Shown here one piece after another: positions 6,070-14,710 of a stretch of 32,068 nucleotides of DNA. The stretch is from a virus, in the IMG/VR virus record IMGVR_UViG_3300023116_000200, positions 1-32,068 of that record; one strand, written 5' to 3'. The position numbers and the translations under genes are program-made. The notes under the pieces were generated by a model that saw only the letters and a list, made by a program, of their open reading frames with translations, made no database searches and was not told where the DNA came from. Positions within the stretch are counted from its first letter, which is position 1. Each line of letters opens with the position of its first letter.

Positions 6070-9000
6070 GCTAGTGCTATTGCTCTCAAATCCTTCAATC
6101 TTACAGGTCTTGCTTCATTTGTGCCACTCATAACAATTTTTATTACAAAACCAGTAAATTGCTCTAGATTTTCCACACTAAATTGATATTCTAAGAATTC
6201 ATTATCTCTGCTAGCACGAACAAACGCGTCTGGCAATCCACTATTCTTATTAGAATCAACAATAGAATCGCCAAATCCATCACCATCAGTATCATTCAAG
6301 TTATCATAACCAGGGAATAATTCATATGTTGGTTCAATTTCACTAGAATCTGCTTTATAAAGTTTGTAAAGGACTCTAAAATCGGCAGAAGAGTGGCGAT
6401 ATGCTCCGACAAGGACTTTTAGGGAAGATGCTGGTTGTTTGAGATCTATTCTGTTAGAAATATAAACCGCAGAATGTGGATCATTAGAGTTTTGATTTAC
6501 TCTCGAATCGCCAGAATAATCATTAACGGGATTGTTTAATCTATTTCTAATAAGTGCTGTAAATGCAGTTTGAGTATCTACAACTGGTGATAGATTTGGA
6601 TCTGAAGAACTCAATTGAAGATCAACAGTAAGTGATTTCTTCTTAGGAAGGTTTGATAAGTATTCTTCTTCATTCAATTCTGAACAAACAACTCTTGGTG
6701 TTTCAAAATAATTGACTTCATTGATCTGGACTGATTCATATCCTTGATCTAAGAATGAAATCTCAGATCCACCCGAACTAGTTCCAGAAACAGTTCTTAC
6801 TCTTGCATTAACTGCGGTATCTGGTCCTGGAGTAATTACATTATATTGTGGAATAATGCCATTAAACTGATAGTTTTGTGATATGAATGCAGTTTCTCCA
6901 CCAACAGATTTTTCATCCGTGAAGCTCAACTGAGTATCTCCAGATGCTCTATCAGATCTATCAATCTGTACATGATATCTATCAATTTCTCTTGCAGATC
7001 TCAATGTTGAATCATTTGGTAATGTATGAGTTGTGTTAATTCTCGCTAAAGAGACTCCATTAACTTCATATTTGAAGATCTGATCTCCAATATTATGGGT
7101 TCTTGTTCCAGAAAGTAGAAGATCATTTCCTCTAGAACTAATTCCAAGAGTTCCAGATCCAATGCTATCATAGTAAATAATTTCATTATTAATCTTAGCA
7201 TACCCTCTGTCAGTTGATATTCCCTCAAAAGTTCCAAATAAAGAGGTATTCGCAACTGAGATAGTCGTATCATTTAACCCAAGAGATTGAGTCAAAGAAG
7301 TTGGAACAGTATCTGGTTTAATGTTATCGATACCAACTTTGTTAGTATCTTGGTGCATACCATGATTATAAGAGAATACTTCAATAACGTTTCCGCTGTA
7401 AAGACTACTAGTTACACTAGAATTTTCTCTAACAGTTACTCCAAGTGCAACATTCGTGGAACCATTAAAATATTGTAGATTATCGTTAGTTGCAAATGAT
7501 TCTCCCTGTACATTTGTCAGATACAGCGTATCGACACCATCGATGGTAGATACTGAGATTTGAGCGCCTTTTCCTTTAGCAACACTTGAGGTCGTTATTC
7601 CAAGGAGGTCTCCAATAGAGTAACCATTTCCAACTGTTGTAGCTGTAACTGATGTTACTTCACCACCACTGAAAACAACCGTTGCTTGTGCGCCACTACC
7701 AGATCCAGTTATAGAGTAGAGTGGGACATTTGCAAATGATCCAGTAGAATATCCAGAACCAACGTTTGAAACTCCAAGAGTATTGATTTTACTTCCAACT
7801 CTTTCAATATAACCATATGGTCCAGTAGAACCGGTTTTAGTAATTTTTGTACCAGGTATTAGATTTGCCAATACTGAGACATCAGTTTCTTCGGTAGATA
7901 CCCCAACTCTCAACTTCCTTGGTAGAGTTTTAATTGGATTAATATTTGTTGGAGAAATGTTCTCATCTATAGTACCAATAGATGGATTATAGAATGTGAC
8001 AGTTCCAGAGGATACAAATTCTGCCTTATAAAGTTTAAACTTCAAGTCCTCAAATTGATTTGGAGTCCAAATAGTTCCATTTTGAGATTTGAACAAACTT
8101 CCACCAATGTATTGTTGGGTTACTAATACATTATCAGGATTTGGTAAATTCTGGGTGTTGACTGTCTTTTCACCCATTCTTGCAATCCAAGCTTCATATT
8201 GATCTGTAGTTGGTGCTATTAGTACCAACGCATACTCTGTGTTTGGTTGTAGATAAACGGGAGATGGGAATTTCAGATTTGTTGATACTGAAGCATCAGA
8301 TGATGTATTAATTTGATCTGGATACACTTCTATTTGTGCGTAGTCCTGAACTAGTTGATTGGTTGGTGTTCCCAGTTCAACAGTTCTTAATTCAACATAT
8401 AATTTTTCATTTTCATCCTTATTTCCAAAGTAAAGATCAACGGATGTTATGAATGCACCAGTTCCATCTACAGTGAATGTCTGTGCTAAAGGATCTCTTC
8501 TTGGTGGTGGTGGAGGTGGAGGAGGAGTTCTTACATTAACTGTAACTTGAGCAAATGTATTGACTATACCACTTGCCGAGTATGATGTTTCACCACTAGA
8601 AATTAGAAGACTTCCTGGTAGTGGAGTTGCATTTGTAGAACTTGAGGTAAGTTTAACTGTACTGGTGCCTGTCGCCAGTCTTAGTGGTGGTGGAGGTGTA
8701 GTTAGTGGATTTCTGATGAAGAATGCACCACCAATATCACCCCAATTATCAGATACCAGTTTAATATCAGATACTGTTGCTTCAGCGCCACTGGTTCTAC
8801 CAACCAGGACCATGCCCTTAACAATATATCCAAAATATTTTCCAATTGCTTCGGCACATAATGAAGTTATATCAACGTTTAAAATCTGTGATGATGCCGA
8901 ATAAGTTCCTTCAACAGATACTGCTTTATCATATGGATTAACATTATATGTTCTTTCTGGATTATTATAAGATCCGTTTTTGTGATTTGGTGCTGCAGAT

Positions 9001-12000
9001 CTAAATGAAATTAAACGATCAGAACCAACAAATCCATCAATAGTTTCTCCGGTTGAGAAAGAACCAGAAACCATAGAAATTTGAATTAGTTTTGGAATAA
9101 TATCAATTCCAGAAGTTCCACTAATAAATGGGTAGTATCTAGTATAGGGTTTGAATCCACCGCCACGAATTTCTACGTTTCTAGACCTCATATGAGTGTC
9201 TGGAACACTACTAATCAATACATTTTCAATATATGATCCATTCCATCCGCCCCATATTGATCTGCTTCCACCAGGAACAAATATGTTTCTAACCCAGTTA
9301 TCTGAAGCAGGATTTAACTTAACAACACCCTTATATTCAATCATGTTGAATGGGTTAACATTTTCAACTCTAGATGCAAGAGGTTGTTCTATCCAACCCT
9401 TTTCTTCATAATCTAAGGTTATGAGATCTCCCGTTTTCTTGACATTAGAATCTAAAAGATTTAGATCAGTATTAAAGTCTGCAGTATCTTGATTCAAACT
9501 TGGAGCAACTGCAAGTTCTGATTTTAACGAATAAAAATCAATAGGAGTATTTAATTCTTGCTTTTCCTTATCAACATCAACATTACAATCTGGATCTGCA
9601 ATATTTAATAGGTTGATATTTTTAAAATCATCAACAAAGAAACCACTCTTAAATCTACTTAATCCATCAGCATCTTGGATTTGAAGAGATTTTGTATTCA
9701 ACTCCAGCAATGATAATGAAGTTACAACTTCCAGATTTTCAATTCTATCTTCAAGATCCCCAATATCTCTCATTGTATATCTCTTGTTATCTACAAGAGT
9801 AATCTTTGCATCAGAAACATTGTAAAGATATGCTGGAAGATCAATGGTTGCTAAAACCATTGCTTCTTCAATATTTACTGGTTCTTGGGGATTTAACGAA
9901 GGATTTCCTTTGATGACTGAGAAATTACCCAGTTTATCAAGAACAACCTTATCTTTTCTTGGTAGATATTGAGAATATCCAATCAGGGAACTCTCTCCAG
10001 GAGTTACTACTAGAGTTGGATTAGTTCCTGTAGTAGCAAAATTTCTACTTCCAAATGCAAATGGAGAACTTGAGGTGGATAAGAATTCTGAAACTCTTGG
10101 TCTAAAGTCCAAAGTATCGGAAGCTCTTACTCCATCTTTTAACAATGGAATATCTTTTTCAAATCTATTTGAATCATAAGAATTAGCACTATAGACATCG
10201 CCATTATCATTTGATGGTACAGTATAGCAATCATATATTACCAGAAGTTTTCTTGCAGGAGGCTGTGCTGATTGTTTTCTAACTATTCTAGAATAATCAT
10301 AATACTGTTCTCTTTGACCCTTATCTAGAGAATATGCATTAGACAAGTTGGTATAGTTGCCAAAAGTTATAGAAATAATGTTTGATGTTATATTTGATTC
10401 TTCAAAGGTAACAGATTCATTAACCAAGAATTTGTTGGAATTTAAATAAACAATCTCTACCTCAGTTTGAGACAATCTGGTCACAACTTGAGCAACAGCA
10501 CCACTTTCTGCACCAATAATTTTTTCCCCTAAGATGGAGGCAGTGTCTAAATTTAATCCAGATACGAAAGTTAATTTGTCTAAGGTTGGCAAACTAGAAT
10601 CGAGGGATTCATAAATTGCTATAACTTTTACTACATCTGGAACATTCAATGATATTTCTTTATCGTCGATTCTTAAACCATAGTAATTGCTAGTAGTTAG
10701 ACCCGTTACTGATGTTGAAACACCAGAACTTACTTTATCAATCGTTAATTTTTGGCTTCTTGTGTAGTTCTTTGCTTTATTTTGAATAGAGTTCTTTTTA
10801 ACAGACACATTTACGGTAACATTAGAAGCACTGGCTGTTAATCCGGTTAATGTTAATATTGTACTATTAGAGGACAAACTAAATTGATCTTCTGTTAAAT
10901 CTTCTATTGTTCCATTACTATAAACTACAGAATATCTTTCAGCATCAAAGTTTTCAAAGAATGCGCTAGTAATCCCTGTCGATGATGCATTTATTTCTAA
11001 AGATCCTGCAGAATCAACAAGTTGTCCTGTTACTTGCCTAGAAACTAGAAGATTTGAACCAGAAAGATTAACTGAAGAAATGTTTGACCCAATAATCGGT
11101 GCATACAAGTATGCATCTTCATTATTTGATAGTAGTGGATCACCAACAGAGAACGTTGTTAGAATTTCTGTGGATGGGAAAGATCCATCACATACTCCAG
11201 AAATTGTTGGAACTTCTGCTAGTTGAAGAACCAATCCATCTGAAGAAACACTTACAACTCTATGGAACGTTTCATCTACTAGACCTGTAGCTTGATATCT
11301 AATGATAGCATCACTTCTTATACCAACAAATGATTTTCCTGGGCAAGTGGTAACACCAGCATTATTAATTTGTAACTTATCTGTTGCACTGAACTTTGGT
11401 GGGATTGATTTTTGTAACACTGTATCAGCGACAAAATCACTCTGCAATCCATAAGAGCTGGAATCTTGATATACTGATTTAATATCTTGAGTTCCATAGA
11501 CTTTTGTCGCCTTTACTGATCTAGACAGTGTCCTAGATTCATTTATCAGTATTTGCTCACCAACAATAAAGATACCAGAAGTTTGATTAATTGTTATGTC
11601 AGATCCACTAGGAGTACCAACAACATATCCAGTTGCCCCACTACTCAAACCTCTAACAAATGTAGTTTCTGGGAAATCTGCTGCAAGAGCAGATTCATTT
11701 AAAGTTAATACTGTATATGTTTGAATATCAAACAGGTATAAATCCCATTCTGTAGAGTCTGAAGAATATGCATTATCAGAGACTGCAAAAGAATATACTC
11801 TTGCCTTACCAATAACGTCTCCAGTTGTTCCTGTATTGGTATTTGTTCTTTGATTGCAAAGATCAACAGTGTTATTATTATTATCTACTCCGATTAGAGG
11901 AGTTCCAAAAACATTATTGACTCTTAATCTATTTCCCATGTCAAATGGGACTAAAGATGATGAAACAGATTGTGTGCTTCTTGGTTTTTCTACATCTAAA

Positions 12001-13115
12001 ATAGTAGTTCCTGGATTTCCTACATCAAATCCTCTAACATAAGCTCTACCTGGGGAAACCCTAACACACATCAGATCATCTGATGGATCATTTCCTTGTT
12101 CTGTTTTTTGTGTGTCTAGATATAAACCTTCATTAGAAATTCTATCGTTTAAAGAATTTGCTACATTAACATTAAAATTGTCTACAGAATAGTCGCCAGA
12201 CTCTTCAAATGTTCTCTTGGCAAAATAATCCTTTATAATTGAATATGTTGATTTATCTTGTAATTTTTTAACTTCACCGTTATCAATACGAATTAACTCA
12301 ACAAAATCTTTGTCGTCAAAGTCAGTTAATTCTTTTTGTGTTAGAGTTGTGGATATTTTTAATCTATCTGCTCCAGGAGCAGCGAAGTTTGAAAAACCTC
12401 TTGCATTATCATATAAAGAAGTCTCAATACCAACACTGACAGTATTCTCAGTTATTTGAAGACCAACTCGATATGATGGACGATTCGAATAGGGATCGAT
12501 TACTAGAGTATCTTCATTAACAGTTACAAAATGACCTCTAATAAAATATATTCCATTACTTATATTAACTGCAGCACCAATATCTGTAGAATTTACATCT
12601 ACTAAATTAGCTACTGTATCTCCCGAATTTATAGTAGTATTTCCGTAAGTTAGAGAATCTAATAAAATTAGAGTTTCTCCATCATCAAATTCTGTAAATT
12701 GGAAATCAGAATCAGAATCAATATACTTTACAAAAATAGTTGGAGTATCAACTCCCTTTTCTGGTGGTAGAAGATAATTTACTACTTTTGCACTACTTCC
12801 TGTATTTTGACCCTGTACTCTCTTTCCAACTAACTGTTTAAGGTATAAAGATACGTCAATTCCAAGATGATCTGGATTAATCTTTACTGAATTATACTGA
12901 TCATCATAAGTGATACCACCAGGTATCACCATAGAACCATCTTTGAATATATGACTTCCAAATGATTCTATCTGATCTTGTAAGATAGATTGTAAAGTCG
13001 TTAATTCCCTTGCTTGAACAGGGAATCCTGGTTTAAATAATACCCGATAGAAATTATTAGTTGGGTCAAAATCATCATAGTATGGGCTGATATTTAAATT
13101 AGTCTTCTGTGGCAT
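6066..13115 (-). CDS. Giant DUF4815 virion structural protein (2349 aa)
   Basis: The N-terminus carries a DUF4815 signature: NISPYYDDFDPTNNFYRVLF, then KPGFPVQARELTTLQSILQD and GSMVIPGGITYD. The middle is beta-rich with GE-x-I-x-G/SGA segments. A PPPP tract at 1474-1477 and an eight-proline tract at 1531-1538 precede RRDPLAQTF and a jelly-roll-like stretch (SPVYLQPNTEYALVLIA). Residues about 1780-1830 hold GxGY units and about 1937-2010 an NEIIYYDS...RG module. The C-terminal 170 residues contain SLKVLVGAYRHSSADFRVLY, a Ca-loop-like DTDGDGFGD at 2275-2283 and a GFVIKIVMSGTNEA end. It follows gp8 by two bases and sits where T4 has genes 9-11, so a peripheral baseplate or fibre-network role is likely. 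Equivalence to gp10 is not shown. Confidence 0.88.
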   Translation of the reverse strand: MPQKTNLNISPYYDDFDPTNNFYRVLFKPGFPVQARELTTLQSILQDQIESFGSHIFKDGSMVIPGGITYDDQYNSVKINPDHLGIDVSLYLKQLVGKRVQGQNTGSSAKVVNYLLPPEKGVDTPTIFVKYIDSDSDFQFTEFDDGETLILLDSLTYGNTTINSGDTVANLVDVNSTDIGAAVNISNGIYFIRGHFVTVNEDTLVIDPYSNRPSYRVGLQITENTVSVGIETSLYDNARGFSNFAAPGADRLKISTTLTQKELTDFDDKDFVELIRIDNGEVKKLQDKSTYSIIKDYFAKRTFEESGDYSVDNFNVNVANSLNDRISNEGLYLDTQKTEQGNDPSDDLMCVRVSPGRAYVRGFDVGNPGTTILDVEKPRSTQSVSSSLVPFDMGNRLRVNNVFGTPLIGVDNNNNTVDLCNQRTNTNTGTTGDVIGKARVYSFAVSDNAYSSDSTEWDLYLFDIQTYTVLTLNESALAADFPETTFVRGLSSGATGYVVGTPSGSDITINQTSGIFIVGEQILINESRTLSRSVKATKVYGTQDIKSVYQDSSSYGLQSDFVADTVLQKSIPPKFSATDKLQINNAGVTTCPGKSFVGIRSDAIIRYQATGLVDETFHRVVSVSSDGLVLQLAEVPTISGVCDGSFPSTEILTTFSVGDPLLSNNEDAYLYAPIIGSNISSVNLSGSNLLVSRQVTGQLVDSAGSLEINASSTGITSAFFENFDAERYSVVYSNGTIEDLTEDQFSLSSNSTILTLTGLTASASNVTVNVSVKKNSIQNKAKNYTRSQKLTIDKVSSGVSTSVTGLTTSNYYGLRIDDKEISLNVPDVVKVIAIYESLDSSLPTLDKLTFVSGLNLDTASILGEKIIGAESGAVAQVVTRLSQTEVEIVYLNSNKFLVNESVTFEESNITSNIISITFGNYTNLSNAYSLDKGQREQYYDYSRIVRKQSAQPPARKLLVIYDCYTVPSNDNGDVYSANSYDSNRFEKDIPLLKDGVRASDTLDFRPRVSEFLSTSSSPFAFGSRNFATTGTNPTLVVTPGESSLIGYSQYLPRKDKVVLDKLGNFSVIKGNPSLNPQEPVNIEEAMVLATIDLPAYLYNVSDAKITLVDNKRYTMRDIGDLEDRIENLEVVTSLSLLELNTKSLQIQDADGLSRFKSGFFVDDFKNINLLNIADPDCNVDVDKEKQELNTPIDFYSLKSELAVAPSLNQDTADFNTDLNLLDSNVKKTGDLITLDYEEKGWIEQPLASRVENVNPFNMIEYKGVVKLNPASDNWVRNIFVPGGSRSIWGGWNGSYIENVLISSVPDTHMRSRNVEIRGGGFKPYTRYYPFISGTSGIDIIPKLIQISMVSGSFSTGETIDGFVGSDRLISFRSAAPNHKNGSYNNPERTYNVNPYDKAVSVEGTYSASSQILNVDITSLCAEAIGKYFGYIVKGMVLVGRTSGAEATVSDIKLVSDNWGDIGGAFFIRNPLTTPPPPLRLATGTSTVKLTSSSTNATPLPGSLLISSGETSYSASGIVNTFAQVTVNVRTPPPPPPPPRRDPLAQTFTVDGTGAFITSVDLYFGNKDENEKLYVELRTVELGTPTNQLVQDYAQIEVYPDQINTSSDASVSTNLKFPSPVYLQPNTEYALVLIAPTTDQYEAWIARMGEKTVNTQNLPNPDNVLVTQQYIGGSLFKSQNGTIWTPNQFEDLKFKLYKAEFVSSGTVTFYNPSIGTIDENISPTNINPIKTLPRKLRVGVSTEETDVSVLANLIPGTKITKTGSTGPYGYIERVGSKINTLGVSNVGSGYSTGSFANVPLYSITGSGSGAQATVVFSGGEVTSVTATTVGNGYSIGDLLGITTSSVAKGKGAQISVSTIDGVDTLYLTNVQGESFATNDNLQYFNGSTNVALGVTVRENSSVTSSLYSGNVIEVFSYNHGMHQDTNKVGIDNIKPDTVPTSLTQSLGLNDTTISVANTSLFGTFEGISTDRGYAKINNEIIYYDSIGSGTLGISSRGNDLLLSGTRTHNIGDQIFKYEVNGVSLARINTTHTLPNDSTLRSAREIDRYHVQIDRSDRASGDTQLSFTDEKSVGGETAFISQNYQFNGIIPQYNVITPGPDTAVNARVRTVSGTSSGGSEISFLDQGYESVQINEVNYFETPRVVCSELNEEEYLSNLPKKKSLTVDLQLSSSDPNLSPVVDTQTAFTALIRNRLNNPVNDYSGDSRVNQNSNDPHSAVYISNRIDLKQPASSLKVLVGAYRHSSADFRVLYKLYKADSSEIEPTYELFPGYDNLNDTDGDGFGDSIVDSNKNSGLPDAFVRASRDNEFLEYQFSVENLEQFTGFVIKIVMSGTNEARPVRLKDLRAIALA
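6267..6293 (-). other. Calcium-loop-like motif in the DUF4815 protein C-terminus
   Basis: Residues 2275-2283 read DTDGDGFGD, matching the Dx[DN]xDGxxD acidic loop used for calcium binding in EF-hand-like and thrombospondin type 3 repeats. It lies in a C-terminal region of the chain that reads like a separate beta domain. Metal binding is inferred from the motif alone. Confidence 0.5.
8502..8525 (-). repeat. Eight-proline tract in the DUF4815 protein
   Basis: Eight consecutive CCN codons (CCT CCT CCA CCT CCA CCA CCA CCA) encode residues 1531-1538, between a beta segment ending TVNVRT and RRDPLAQTF. A second run of four prolines lies at 8685-8696 (residues 1474-1477). The tract probably acts as a stiff linker between domains. 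Its GGTGGTGG-like DNA is also a plausible site for repeat-length change. Confidence 0.8.
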
Positions 13116-13117
13116 TT

Positions 13118-14683
13118 TTAAAATTCCAGGATAATTTTAACGTCTTCTTTTTGTCTGGAGTTCCTTGAAATAAGGGGTCTATTGTCAAGATAAATTATAT
13201 CCCCTGATCCTTTATTTATTTCAGAATTAGCAAGACCATTTGTAAATTCAACTCCAAGATCAATAAGTTTAGATCCAGTTGGATTTGTTGTTATGCCACT
13301 GAATTCTGTATGAATTGATCCTTGGAAAGAACCAGAAGTTACTTTAGTTGAGGATGATTCAAAATCAAAATCTTTACCTAATGTACTTATACCAATATAA
13401 TCAGTTTGATCATCGGTAGTTTGGTTGAAAGTTAGGGTCCTATCAACAAAGTATTTTAGAACCATTGTGTTGCTATCGTAAGAAGCAACATAACCTTTTG
13501 CAGTTCCACCAGCAACTAATTGTGTTATTTCATCTCCAACTGATGGAGTTCCAGTTACTGAAGAAAACTTAATAGCTCTTAATGAAGAAAACTCATTAGC
13601 AGTATAGAGAGAAGTTGATCCTATAGATGTTGGATTCTTTAAAATTCCAACTTGTGCAAATTTTGTATCTATAGGAAAGTCTTTAGTTGAATCATCAAAT
13701 CTTGCATAAACTAAAACTTTATCTGCACCCAGTTCCTTATAGAGATCATATCCATGTCCTTTTGATGGTGGAATGATTGGTATTAATCTTGCATATTGGT
13801 TGAGACCAACATTGCCGTTGATATCACCAAGATCAACAAGTCCATAACTATACCCACTTCCCCCCGAGGAGATCGTTGCATCAGTGATTTTGCCACTAAC
13901 AACATCTACAACGACTTTAGCGCCAGTTCCATCACCGATGATATCACATTCTTTACCAAGACCACCAGAATAATTTTCTCCTTGCCTATCTATATAAACT
14001 TTTTTTATTTGGTTTAGATATATATCAGAATTTGCGTTATCTCTAACAGCAGCAATTTGGGAATCTGTAGAAGATTCCCAAGAATTTGGTAAAGAAATAT
14101 ATTCAGTAGAATCAAACTTGATTATATCACTTGGAGTGACAGAAAATAGATATTTCCAAACATATCCATCACCACTTTCTCCAGCTTTGGATGGTTCTAA
14201 ATCGGTAAAGGTTGGTTCATCTTGGGATGCATTTCCTGTGGTGTTTATACCAGAAGATCCATTAGATATACAAATATAAACCTTATAATCGGAATTCATC
14301 ACATAGTAATTAGAATCATACAATCTTGTAGATCCTGTTACTGGAGATAAATTTTGATTCAATGGCGATCCAGAATAATCATGGCGATACATTTCATATC
14401 TTGTACCCCTAGTCCAATTAATTCTTCTTATTACTCTCTTCGCATTGATTGATGTCACTTTTTTACCAAACATCATTGTCTTACCGACATGATTCAAATC
14501 ATTAAAACTGTCGGAAGGTGCTGGTGTATTATCATCCCAATTGGTAGATCTTCCAAATCCAACCTGAGTTGGATTGGGAAGACTTAAAAAGACGTAATAT
14601 GAATTATTGGTAGTGTCATCAATCGAGTCTATAAAATTACTCGCATTTAATATTCTAAATTGATCTGTTACAATTGCCGCCAT
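13118..14683 (-). CDS. 8: Baseplate wedge protein gp8
   Basis: The 521-residue protein matches T4 gp8 (334 aa) at several places. They are AAIVTDQFRILNASNFIDSI at the start, an RRINWTRGTRYEMYRHDY stretch at 86-103, GDGYVWKYLFSVTPSD at 171-186 followed by EYISLP, and the C-terminal IYLDNRPLISR with EDVKIILEF, close to T4 IYMENRPPI and EEINILFTF. gp8 is a dimeric part of the baseplate wedge. Residues about 228-285 form an added GxGY module (GENYSGG, GDGTGAKVVV, SSGGSGYSYG). A later GDEITQLVAGGTAKGYV segment resembles the GE-x-I-x-G family. A TATAAATA late promoter lies 20 bases upstream of the ATG. There is no clear Shine-Dalgarno. Confidence 0.92.
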   Translation of the reverse strand: MAAIVTDQFRILNASNFIDSIDDTTNNSYYVFLSLPNPTQVGFGRSTNWDDNTPAPSDSFNDLNHVGKTMMFGKKVTSINAKRVIRRINWTRGTRYEMYRHDYSGSPLNQNLSPVTGSTRLYDSNYYVMNSDYKVYICISNGSSGINTTGNASQDEPTFTDLEPSKAGESGDGYVWKYLFSVTPSDIIKFDSTEYISLPNSWESSTDSQIAAVRDNANSDIYLNQIKKVYIDRQGENYSGGLGKECDIIGDGTGAKVVVDVVSGKITDATISSGGSGYSYGLVDLGDINGNVGLNQYARLIPIIPPSKGHGYDLYKELGADKVLVYARFDDSTKDFPIDTKFAQVGILKNPTSIGSTSLYTANEFSSLRAIKFSSVTGTPSVGDEITQLVAGGTAKGYVASYDSNTMVLKYFVDRTLTFNQTTDDQTDYIGISTLGKDFDFESSSTKVTSGSFQGSIHTEFSGITTNPTGSKLIDLGVEFTNGLANSEINKGSGDIIYLDNRPLISRNSRQKEDVKIILEF

Positions 14684-14702
14684 CGTAAATAGCTTTTTTC
14701 TA

Positions 14703-14710
14703 TATTTATA
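14703..14710 (-). promoter_or_regulatory. T4-type late promoter core TATAAATA upstream of gp8
   Basis: The minus strand reads GATCTATAAATATAGAAAAA, with an exact TATAAATA. The core overlaps the last bases of the gp7-like gene (stop at 14706) and lies 20 bases before the gp8 ATG, so the transcript would have a leader of about 10 bases. It would boost gp8 and the DUF4815 gene independently of the 11.9-kb gp7-like gene upstream. Confidence 0.75.

Noticed and set aside
8560-8904. Plus-strand frame of 114 residues inside the DUF4815 gene
   Set aside because: It is antisense to a continuous, clearly coding frame. Its composition mirrors the Gly/Ser/Thr-rich sense protein and it has no start signals.
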